Positions 1-5,654 of a stretch of DNA of 8,194 nucleotides are shown here, piece by piece. The DNA comes from an uncultured Tessaracoccus sp. (GTDB lineage Bacteria > Actinomycetota > Actinomycetes > Propionibacteriales > Propionibacteriaceae): the NCBI RefSeq assembly GCF_947286155.1, contig NZ_CAMYPD010000071.1:1-8194 (forward strand), in the 5' to 3' direction. The position numbers were made by a program, and so were the translations under genes. Under the pieces are notes generated by a model. That model ran no database searches. It was given only the letters and a program-made list of their open reading frames with translations, and was not told the origin of the DNA. The stretch's first letter is position 1; the number at the start of each line of letters is the position of its first letter.

Positions 1-23
1 TCAACAGGCACATTTTTACTCAT
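1..23 (-). CDS. Possible transposase, first seven codons only
   Basis: An ATG on the minus strand at 23-21 opens a frame reading Met-Ser-Lys-Asn-Val-Pro-Val before the window ends. A purine-rich GGGTGG lies directly upstream, which is too close to be a normal ribosome binding site. The position just inside a putative IS481-like terminus suggests the transposase start. Seven residues cannot show a family, so this entry depends wholly on the IS-end interpretation. Confidence 0.35.
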
Positions 24-86
24 CCACCCATCGAAGTGTCACCACCAACACACACAAAACTGTCACCGATGTCCTGAGACATAACA
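1..86 (-). mobile_element. Terminal end of an IS481-like insertion sequence (partial)
   Basis: Read on the minus strand from position 86, the sequence starts TGTTATGT, continues CTCAGGACATCGGTGACA, and has a second GGTGACA about 22 bp further in. An ATG follows at 23. A TGT terminus, the GGACATCGGTGACA motif and a transposase start within about 65 bp of the tip are what I remember of actinobacterial IS481-family ends; this is recall, not a database match. The repeated GGTGACA could be a transposase-binding repeat. The outer boundary at 86 is inferred from the TGT tip. The other end and any target duplication lie outside the window, so the family call is tentative. The element sits downstream of the SRP RNA gene without disrupting it. 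Confidence 0.5.
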
Positions 87-176
87 CCGCAACTGAGCCG
101 CACAGGTTGCACCTGCCCGACGGGGCCCGCGCCAGGCAGACGGCGCGCCGGCCAGACACACGCCCAGCGCAAAAAA

Positions 177-266
177 GGGGCTCCCCGCGCACCCGGAAGA
201 GCTCACTTACCCTTGCTGCCTTCCGACCCTGGGGGAGTTGGGCGAGATACCGCCGCGCGAGGAACC
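177..266 (-). ncRNA. ffs: Signal recognition particle RNA (4.5S RNA, small bacterial type)
   Basis: The minus strand carries the hallmark SRP domain IV: CCCAGGGTCGGAAGGCAGCA (complement of 215-234), with the GGAAGG apical loop and the asymmetric loop of the Ffh-binding site. The ends pair well: the 12 nt GGTTCCTCGCGC at 266-255 can pair without a gap (with G-U pairs) with GCGCGGGGAGCC at 190-179, closing a roughly 90-nt hairpin typical of the small bacterial SRP RNA. A run of six T (minus strand) at 176-171 follows the stem, so the RNA fold itself probably ends transcription. A promoter is placed so that transcription would begin at 266. The RNA binds Ffh and directs ribosomes making membrane and secreted proteins to FtsY and the translocon. 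Exact ends are inferred from pairing. Confidence 0.93.
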
Positions 267-273
267 AACGTCC

Positions 274-303
274 AGCCTAGCGCATCGCAGCCCGCTTCCC
301 CAA
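274..303 (-). promoter_or_regulatory. Promoter of the SRP RNA gene
   Basis: On the minus strand a -10 hexamer TAGGCT (279-274) is preceded, after 18 bp, by TTGGGG (303-298) as a weak -35. The first base of the predicted RNA, G266, lies 8 nt beyond the last base of the -10 hexamer, a normal distance. The agreement between the promoter and the independently deduced RNA 5' end supports both. Confidence 0.6.
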
Positions 304-343
304 CGACGACGAACAACCGACGACGCCTTCCCGCCCCGCTGCT

Positions 344-373
344 TTGCCCGGCGCGTTGTTCGTCAGGTAGAGT
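344..373 (+). promoter_or_regulatory. Promoter of the tRNA-Ser gene
   Basis: TTGCCC (344-349) and TAGAGT (368-373) form a -35/-10 pair with an 18-bp spacer. Transcription would start around 380, nearly at the mature tRNA 5' end, leaving little or no leader. It is back to back with the SRP RNA promoter, the two -35 hexamers being about 40 bp apart. It may also supply transcripts for the hydrolase genes if the terminator after the tRNA is leaky, because no other convincing promoter is seen before 540. Confidence 0.55.
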
Positions 374-381
374 CCCCCCTT

Positions 382-466
382 GGAGGATTCGCCTAGAGGC
401 CTATGGCGCTCGCTTGGAAAGCGGGTTGGGTTCACGCCCTCACGAGTTCGAATCTCGTATCCTCCG
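382..466 (+). tRNA. tRNA-Ser (anticodon GGA)
   Basis: The acceptor stem GGAGGAT (382-388) pairs with ATCCTCC (459-465), with G466 as discriminator. The anticodon stem CTCGC/GCGGG (409-413/421-425) encloses loop TTGGAAA, giving anticodon GGA at 416-418, which reads UCC and UCU serine codons. A long variable arm with stem GGG/CCC (428-430/437-439) is the type II feature expected of tRNA-Ser. The T arm is ACGAG-TTCGAAT-CTCGT (442-458). CCA is not encoded (CTG follows the discriminator), so it must be added after transcription. Placement beside the SRP RNA gene resembles the arrangement I recall in other Actinomycetota. Confidence 0.97.
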
Positions 467-473
467 CTGGAAG

Positions 474-498
474 CGCCCCCCCCCGCCGGGGGCGTTTT
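474..498 (+). terminator. Intrinsic terminator after tRNA-Ser
   Basis: CGCCCCC (474-480) pairs with GGGGGCG (488-494) around a 7-nt loop and is followed by TTTT (495-498). It starts 8 nt after the tRNA 3' end. The stem is all G-C pairs but the U tract is short, so some read-through into the hydrolase gene at 540 is possible. Confidence 0.75.
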
Positions 499-539
499 CC
501 GTCTCCAGCAACGCGCTTGATGGCAGGGAAGGGGCGGCG

Positions 540-1367
540 ATGGCCCACGACGATCATCCCGACGTGTGCTGGGAACGTATCGAGTGCGACGGCACAAGCT
601 TCCAGGTGCTGCGCACCACGCCGCACGGCGCGGCCGCCACGCGCCCGACCTTCGTCCTCGTCCACGGCCTCGGCGTATCAGGGTTTTACTTCGAGCCCCT
701 CATCCAAGAACTCGCGCAGCACGCTCCCGTCGTCGTCTTCGACCTCCCCGGCGCCGGCCGCACCGCCGAAACCGACGGCGAGCTCACCATCTCCGGACTC
801 GCCCGCGTGCTGCGCGACGTCGTGGACCAGTTGCACCTTGGCAAGGTGGTCTTGGTGGGCCACTCGATGGGCACACAGGTGGTGGTGGAAGCCCTGGCGC
901 GCTACCCCGAGCTCGCCGACGCCGCAGCGCTACTCGCACCGGTGGTGCCACCGTCGGCGAGGAAACTCGGCCCACTCCTCGCGCATTTCATGCGAACCTC
1001 GTGGCACGAACCCTTCGCGGCGGTGTGGCGGGCGTGCGTCGGATACGTCCAGATGGCCCCGTCGTGGCTGTGGAGACAAACCAAAGCGATGCTCCACTAC
1101 CCCATGGAGGAGCGAATCCGCGACGTGCGCGCCGACCTCATCCTGATCCGCGCCAGCCACGACTACGTCGCACCCCGCGATTTCCTCGCACAGCTGCGCG
1201 CCGCAGCCGGCGGACAGCGCACCATCATGCGCGAAATGCCCAACGCTGCGCACCACATGATGGCCACACATGCCGACGCGCTCACCGCCAACATTCTCCG
1301 CATCGCCGGTGTCCACGACAAGGAGGCCGAGGCCGAGGGTCTAGCCAATCTCAAGGCCCAGCTGTGA
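540..1367 (+). CDS. Alpha/beta-hydrolase fold protein
   Basis: A 275-residue soluble protein of the alpha/beta-hydrolase superfamily. The oxyanion-region motif VLVHGLG is at 39-45, the nucleophile elbow GHSMG at 107-111 (Ser109), the acid is probably Asp208 in RASHDYVAP, and the histidine is probably His238 or His239 in NAAHHMM. The spacing is that of a complete esterase/lipase/C-C hydrolase-like enzyme with a cap region between about 134 and 190. No signal peptide or membrane span is seen, so it should act in the cytoplasm. The frame is open back to 213, but that part crosses the tRNA and SRP RNA genes. ATG 540 is preferred because AGGGAAGGGG lies just upstream (525-534) and homology-like sequence begins there. 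It is translationally coupled to the next hydrolase. The substrate cannot be told from sequence; esterase, lipase, peroxidase or hydrolytic dehalogenase activities are all possible. Confidence 0.85.
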   Translation: MAHDDHPDVCWERIECDGTSFQVLRTTPHGAAATRPTFVLVHGLGVSGFYFEPLIQELAQHAPVVVFDLPGAGRTAETDGELTISGLARVLRDVVDQLHLGKVVLVGHSMGTQVVVEALARYPELADAAALLAPVVPPSARKLGPLLAHFMRTSWHEPFAAVWRACVGYVQMAPSWLWRQTKAMLHYPMEERIRDVRADLILIRASHDYVAPRDFLAQLRAAAGGQRTIMREMPNAAHHMMATHADALTANILRIAGVHDKEAEAEGLANLKAQL

Positions 1368-2086
1368 TGCGCGGGCATCGTCGGACGTGGCTCGCCGAGG
1401 CCGCCGACTGGTGCCGCGCGGCCCGCGACATGACCGCAGCCGGCCTCTCCCTCCTCCGACGACAACTCGCGGCTGACAGGGCATCCGGCCCGAACCCGCG
1501 ACCAGCCCCCGTCATCATCATCCCAGGCGTCCTCGAGCCCTGGCGCTACCTCCTCCCCCTCGGACGCTATCTCCAACAGCAGGGACACGCCGTCCACTAC
1601 GTCAAACGCCTCGGCTTCAACCTCCGCCCCTTCGACGCCTCCGCCGACGAGGTTCTCCAGCTGGCAGCCGCGGAAGGGCTGGAGGGCGCGGTGATCGTCG
1701 GGCACTCCAAGGGCGGCATCATCGGCAAGCTCGCCCTCCTCCGCGACGACGAACGTCGCTTCAGCGGCATGGTCACTGTGGCAACACCGTTCGCGGGCTC
1801 GGGGCTGGCCGCCCCGCTCCAACGCCTGCCATGGGCCGGCCGCACACCACTGGCGAACCTGTTCGTCGGGAGCGAGCAGCTGGCGCTGATCGCGGCCGAG
1901 ACCCGAGTCAACGCCCGCATCACGAGCCTCGCGCCGAAGTGGGATCAGGTGGTGGACAGGGAGTCGACGAGGTTGCCCGGCGCGCGTCTAATCGACCTCG
2001 AACGTGGTGGACACTTCGCCCCCATGCGCGACGAGTCGGTCTGGCGCATCATTGCAGACGAGATCCGACGGCTGACGTCCACGTAG
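1367..2086 (+). CDS. Second alpha/beta hydrolase, lipase/acyltransferase-like
   Basis: A 239-residue alpha/beta hydrolase of a different type from its neighbour. It has IIIPGVLEPW (50-59) at the oxyanion strand, nucleophile elbow GHSKGG (112-117, Ser114), and TPFAGS (140-145) after it, a pattern like triacylglycerol lipases and the PGAP1/LCAT-like group. Asp193 in KWDQVV and His216 in GGHF are the likely acid and base. The N-terminal 45 residues are basic and amphipathic without a clear signal peptide, so it may be cytosolic or membrane-associated. The start ATG at 1367-1369 overlaps the upstream TGA (1365-1367) in TGATG; an in-frame GTG at 1364 immediately before it is an alternative. The overlap implies coupled translation and a shared role with the first hydrolase, perhaps lipid or ester turnover, but that role is inference only. 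Confidence 0.82.
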   Translation: MRGHRRTWLAEAADWCRAARDMTAAGLSLLRRQLAADRASGPNPRPAPVIIIPGVLEPWRYLLPLGRYLQQQGHAVHYVKRLGFNLRPFDASADEVLQLAAAEGLEGAVIVGHSKGGIIGKLALLRDDERRFSGMVTVATPFAGSGLAAPLQRLPWAGRTPLANLFVGSEQLALIAAETRVNARITSLAPKWDQVVDRESTRLPGARLIDLERGGHFAPMRDESVWRIIADEIRRLTST

Positions 2087-2119
2087 CGGGACCAAAGTCT
2101 CACGTGCTGGAAAGCGGGG

Positions 2120-2125
2120 TAGGTT
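2120..2125 (+). promoter_or_regulatory. Possible -10 element upstream of the metP-like gene
   Basis: The 67-bp gap after the hydrolase stop contains TAGGTT, similar to the -10 hexamers of the RNA genes in this window, 28 bp before the metP-like start. No good -35 is seen (GTCTCA would be the nearest candidate). It would give a leader of about 20 nt carrying the strong ribosome binding site. Weak evidence; co-transcription with the hydrolases is also possible. Confidence 0.3.
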
Positions 2126-2153
2126 CTCGATCAACCATCTCCTGGAGGAACAC

Positions 2154-3839
2154 ATGTCCGAAACTCCCGCAGTCAAAGCTGACCGCGGCGCATTCTCTGG
2201 TCGCACGGCCTTCATCCTGGCCGCGATCGGCTCTGCCGTCGGTCTCGGCAACATCTGGCGTTTCCCGTACGTTGCGTACAGCAACGGCGGCGGCGCATTC
2301 ATCATTCCCTACGTGATCGCGCTGCTCACTGCGGGCATCCCACTGCTGCTGCTCGACTACGCCATCGGCCACCGCTACCGCGCATCAGCACCACTATCAT
2401 TCCGACGTCTGCACCGCCTCACCGAACCCATCGGCTGGTGGCAGGTGCTCATCTGCGTCATCATCGGCATCTACTACGCCGTGATCTTGGCGTGGGCCGC
2501 GCAGTACTTCATCTTCTCCTTCAACCAAGCGTGGGGCACCGACCCGGGAACCTTCTTCATAGAGACCTACACCCAGTCGATCGGCGCCGACAATGCCCAC
2601 CTTGGCTTCGAGTTCGTCCCCGGCGTGCTCATCCCCCTCATCCTCGTCTGGGTGGCCGTCGTGGGCGTGCTGGCATTGGGCGTGCAGAAGGGCATCGCGG
2701 GCACGTCGGTGATCTTCATGCCCATCCTCATGGTGATGTTCATCGCTCTGGTTGTAATCGGCCTCTTCCTGCCTGGCGCGGCAGGCGGCCTCGACGCGCT
2801 CTTCACCCCCAACTGGGGCGCGCTCACCGACTCCAGCGTCTGGGTCGCCGCCTACGGCCAGATCTTCTTCTCGCTGTCAGTGGCGTTCGGCATCATGCTC
2901 ACCTACTCGTCATACCTGAAGAAAGACACCGATCTCACCGGCTCCGGCCTCGTCGTCGGCTTCGCCAACTCCTCCTTCGAGCTCCTCGCGGGCATCGGCG
3001 TGTTCGCCGCCCTCGGTTTCATGGCCCAGCAAGCAAATCTGCCCGTCGACGAGGTGGCCGGCTCCGGCATTGGCTTGGCCTTCATCGCGTTCCCGACGAT
3101 CATCAGCCAGGCCGGCGGACTCGGCGCCGTCATCGGCATCCTGTTCTTCGGGTCGCTGACGTTCGCCGCGTTCACTTCGCTTATCTCTATTCTCGAGGTG
3201 ATCATCGCCGCCATCCAGGACAAGTTCGGTCTCGCCCGTGTCCCCGGCGTGTTGATCGTCGGAATCCCCATGGCGTTGTTGTCGCTGTTGCTGTTCCCCA
3301 CCACCACCGGCCTCAACCTGCTGGATGTGATGGACGCGTTCGTGAACAACTTCGGCATCGTCGCAGCAGCCCTCGTCAGCACCGTCACGCTCACCGCAGG
3401 CTTTGCTGCGCTGCCGACGCTGCGCAACCACCTCAACCGGTCGAGCTCCTTCAAGGTGGGCCGCGTCTGGCAGCTCCTCGTGGGCGGCATCGCCCCCGTC
3501 GTGCTGGGCTACATCTTGATCGGCGAACTGCAGAAAGTGCTCGCCGAGGGCTACGGCGGCATGCCGCGCGGCTTCGTGAACACCTTCGGTTGGGGTATGG
3601 CGCTCGGCCTGATCGTCGTCGCGATCATACTGAGTCTGCTGCCGTGGCCTGCGAAGTCGAACGCGCAGAAGGTGGATTCCGACGGAGACCTCATCCCGCC
3701 GCCCATCCTCGACCGCCTCGTCGACGCCAGCCGCGTCGAAGAGGCTCGCGCCAACCCGATCATCGACAACGAATCACTGCCGCTCGAGCCCCCGGCCCGG
3801 CGTGCAGCACCTGAGACCACCGAGGAGGTCACCCGATGA
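2154..3839 (+). CDS. metP: Sodium-dependent amino-acid transporter, NSS (SNF) family, MetP-like
   Basis: A 561-residue integral membrane symporter of the neurotransmitter:sodium symporter family, predicted to take up amino acids with Na+. The family signature in the unwound first helix, GSAVGLGNIWRFPY, is at 26-39, followed by GGGAFIIPY (45-53). About twelve hydrophobic spans can be drawn: near 17-37, 45-67, 96-120, 155-175, 182-206, 229-255, 268-292, 305-325, 326-354, 362-383, 395-418 and 440-496 (the last region holding two). TFAAFTSLISILE (336-348) matches helix 8, which supplies sodium-site residues in this family. A hydrophilic tail of about 65 residues closes the protein. Start ATG 2154 follows GGAGGA (2144-2149) at good spacing. 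The stop overlaps a MetS-like small subunit, the arrangement of the corynebacterial MetP/MetS methionine and alanine importer, which is why that substrate is suggested rather than another amino acid. Confidence 0.88.
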   Translation: MSETPAVKADRGAFSGRTAFILAAIGSAVGLGNIWRFPYVAYSNGGGAFIIPYVIALLTAGIPLLLLDYAIGHRYRASAPLSFRRLHRLTEPIGWWQVLICVIIGIYYAVILAWAAQYFIFSFNQAWGTDPGTFFIETYTQSIGADNAHLGFEFVPGVLIPLILVWVAVVGVLALGVQKGIAGTSVIFMPILMVMFIALVVIGLFLPGAAGGLDALFTPNWGALTDSSVWVAAYGQIFFSLSVAFGIMLTYSSYLKKDTDLTGSGLVVGFANSSFELLAGIGVFAALGFMAQQANLPVDEVAGSGIGLAFIAFPTIISQAGGLGAVIGILFFGSLTFAAFTSLISILEVIIAAIQDKFGLARVPGVLIVGIPMALLSLLLFPTTTGLNLLDVMDAFVNNFGIVAAALVSTVTLTAGFAALPTLRNHLNRSSSFKVGRVWQLLVGGIAPVVLGYILIGELQKVLAEGYGGMPRGFVNTFGWGMALGLIVVAIILSLLPWPAKSNAQKVDSDGDLIPPPILDRLVDASRVEEARANPIIDNESLPLEPPARRAAPETTEEVTR

Positions 3840-3985
3840 GCATCACAGCAATCGTGATGATGGTGGCCGCGATCGTCATCGTCTGGGGCGGACTCGCGGG
3901 CGCCATCGTGTTCTTGCTGCAGCACCCGGAGGGCTCCGTCGAACTGCTCGACGACCACGGACGCCCGCTGGAAGCGCACCGGTAA
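3836..3985 (+). CDS. metS: Methionine/alanine importer small subunit, MetS-like
   Basis: A 49-residue protein: an N-terminal membrane span (about residues 4-28, mostly Ile, Val, Ala, Met, Gly and Leu) followed by a short hydrophilic tail beginning QHPEGS. It starts in the ATGA overlap with the transporter stop (4 bp), with GAGGAGG at 3822-3828 as ribosome binding site. In Corynebacterium glutamicum the importer MetP needs a small single-span partner, MetS, encoded directly downstream. The size, topology and overlap here match that partner. It presumably sits in the cytoplasmic membrane beside the transporter. Its length is below common gene-calling cut-offs, so it could easily be missed. Confidence 0.85.
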   Translation: MSITAIVMMVAAIVIVWGGLAGAIVFLLQHPEGSVELLDDHGRPLEAHR

Positions 3986-4026
3986 CCCGCCTCTCGGCTC
4001 CATCGCCGACGGGGTATCCGCTGCCC

Positions 4027-4108
4027 AAACTTCAAAATCCGTACGCAGATTCACCTAACCCCTCGATTTCGGGGGTATGTGCTCATCTGCGTACGGATTT
4101 TGAAGTTT
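4027..4108. terminator. Perfect 24-bp inverted repeat, shared terminator between convergent genes
   Basis: The arm at 4027-4050 is the exact reverse complement of 4085-4108. Inside it, CAC (4052-4054) can pair with GTG (4079-4081) and CCCC (4059-4062) with GGGG (4072-4075), so the whole 82 nt can fold as one long hairpin. On the plus strand the stem runs into six T (4106-4111), a good terminator for metS, whose stop is 41 bp upstream. On the minus strand only TTT follows, 12 bp past the hutH stop, so it may end hut transcription less efficiently or protect the 3' end. The arm is much longer than an ordinary terminator stem and is related to the repeat at 6818-6894. Confidence 0.75.
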
Positions 4109-4120
4109 TTTCGACGGTGC

Positions 4121-5644
4121 CTACTCCAGCGGGCCGGCCGCGGCGAGCACTTCGCCGCTCGCGAGGAGCTGGACGGCGGCCTCGATGTCGGGCGCGAGGA
4201 AGCGATCCGGGCCAGGCCCGCCCACATGCTCGCGCAGCACCGCGATCACTCGCTGCGCCGGTTCCGACGGGGCGAGCGGCGCCCGGAGCTCGATGCCGCG
4301 TGCGGCGGCGACGAGCTCAATCGCCAGTACTCGGCGCAGCGCATCGACGCTCTGGCGCAGCTTTCGGGCCGCGTGCCAGCCGAGCGAGACATGATCTTCC
4401 TGCATGGCCGAGCTCGGAATCGAATCCGCCGACGCCGGCACCGCGAGGCGCTTCATCTCCGCGACGAGCCCAGCCTGGGTGTACTGGGCGATCATCAGGC
4501 CGGAGTCGACGCCCGGGTCGTCGGCGAGGAACGGCGGCAGCCCGTTGGAGCGGTGCTTGTCGAGCAGCCGGTCGGTGCGGCGCTCCGCGATGCTCGCGAG
4601 GTCCGCAGCCACGACGGCGAGGAAGTCCAGCACGTACGCCACCGGCGCACCGTGGAAGTTCCCGTTGCTGGTGATGGTGCCGTCGTCGAGAATCACGGGG
4701 TTGTCGATGGCGGAGGCCAGCTCGCGCTCCGCCACGAGCTGGGCGTGGTCCAGGGTGTCGCGGAACCCACCGGCCACCTGCGGGGCACACCGCAGCGAGT
4801 AGGCGTCTTGCACACGGGAGGCTTCGCGGGCCACGTCGGCGATGATGGGAGAGCCCTCGAGGAGGCGCCAGATGTTGGCAGCCGACGCGGCCTGGCCGGG
4901 GTGCGGGCGCAGCGGCATGTGCAGCTCGGGCGCGAAGACGGTGTCGCGGCCACGGATGGCCTGCACCGACAGCGAGCAAGTGAGGTCGGCGGCCTTCGCG
5001 AGTTCACGCAGGTCGGCGAGCGCCATGATGAGCTGGCCGAGCATGCCGTCGGTGCCGTTGATGAGCGCCAGGCCCTCCTTCTCGGCGAGCTCGACGGGGT
5101 GCAAACCTGCCTCGCTGAGCAGCTCCGGCACCGGACGCTCGACGCCGTGCGCGTCGCGAGCACGCCCCTCCCCCATGAGCACCAGCGCGCAGTGCGCGAG
5201 CGGTGCGAGGTCACCCGAGCAACCGAGCGAGCCGTACTCATGCACGATGGGCGTGATGCCGGCGTTGAGCAGGCCGAGATACGCATCGACGACCTCCGCG
5301 CGCACACCCGTGTGGCCGCTCGCGAGCGTGCGGATGCGCAGGAACATGAGCGCGCGAATCACCTCGCGTTCGACCTCCGGGCCGGTACCCGCGGCGTGGC
5401 TGCGGATGAGAGAGCGCTGCAGTTGTGCGCGCATCGGCTGTGGGATCGCGGTGTCGGCGAGGGCGCCGAAGCCCGTCGACAGCCCGTAGACGGGGGTGTC
5501 GCCCTGCGCGAGTTCGTCGACGCCGGCGCGGACCTTCGCGACGCGCGCACGGGCATCGTCGGAGAGTTCGACGGGGGCGTCGTGCCGCGCGACGGCGATG
5601 ACGTCGTCGAGAGAGACGGGGCTGGTGGACAAGGTGACGGTCAT
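4121..5644 (-). CDS. hutH: Histidine ammonia-lyase
   Basis: A 507-residue cytosolic enzyme that removes ammonia from L-histidine to give urocanate, the first step of histidine degradation. Family features are in place and numbered as in the Pseudomonas putida enzyme: Tyr53 in YGLSTGFG, His83, and the prosthetic-group triad at 142-144 followed by GDLAPLAH. NGTDGM (196-201), DAYSLRCAPQ and QEDHVSLG are also present. The triad is Cys-Ser-Gly, not the commoner Ala-Ser-Gly; it should still cyclise to the methylidene-imidazolone electrophile, and I recall this variant from other actinobacterial HutH proteins. The frame opens at 5692, but ATG 5644 is chosen because AAGGA precedes it and the alignment-like region begins there. 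The gap to hutI is 8 bp, implying coupled translation as last gene of the operon. Confidence 0.96.
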   Translation of the reverse strand: MTVTLSTSPVSLDDVIAVARHDAPVELSDDARARVAKVRAGVDELAQGDTPVYGLSTGFGALADTAIPQPMRAQLQRSLIRSHAAGTGPEVEREVIRALMFLRIRTLASGHTGVRAEVVDAYLGLLNAGITPIVHEYGSLGCSGDLAPLAHCALVLMGEGRARDAHGVERPVPELLSEAGLHPVELAEKEGLALINGTDGMLGQLIMALADLRELAKAADLTCSLSVQAIRGRDTVFAPELHMPLRPHPGQAASAANIWRLLEGSPIIADVAREASRVQDAYSLRCAPQVAGGFRDTLDHAQLVAERELASAIDNPVILDDGTITSNGNFHGAPVAYVLDFLAVVAADLASIAERRTDRLLDKHRSNGLPPFLADDPGVDSGLMIAQYTQAGLVAEMKRLAVPASADSIPSSAMQEDHVSLGWHAARKLRQSVDALRRVLAIELVAAARGIELRAPLAPSEPAQRVIAVLREHVGGPGPDRFLAPDIEAAVQLLASGEVLAAAGPLE

Positions 5645-5649
5645 GGAAG

Positions 5650-5654
5650 TCCTT
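5650..5654 (-). promoter_or_regulatory. hutH ribosome binding site overlapping the hutI stop
   Basis: AAGGA on the minus strand lies 5 nt before ATG 5644 and shares its AA with the hutI stop codon TAA (5655-5653). A ribosome finishing hutI would reach the hutH initiation site directly. This decides the hutH start in favour of 5644 over the upstream in-frame ATG at 5692, which falls inside hutI. Confidence 0.65.

Noticed and set aside
128..147. Six-base GC stem (CGCGCC/GGCGCG) between the IS end and the SRP RNA gene
   Set aside because: Short, no T run on either side, and expected by chance in such GC-rich sequence.
213..539. Upstream extension of the first hydrolase frame
   Set aside because: It would translate through the SRP RNA promoter region, the whole tRNA-Ser gene and its terminator; the ribosome binding site and recognisable protein begin at 540.
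566..1366. Upstream extension of the second hydrolase frame
   Set aside because: This part lies out of frame within the first hydrolase and is Arg/Pro-rich with no family features; the real start is the TGATG overlap.
2101..2106. CACGTG palindrome upstream of the metP-like gene
   Set aside because: A single 6-bp palindrome without a partner site or known regulator match is not enough to call an operator.
2438..3814. A 458-codon plus-strand frame inside the transporter gene
   Set aside because: It is Arg/His/Pro-rich in a shifted frame of a clear membrane protein; a GC-driven shadow.
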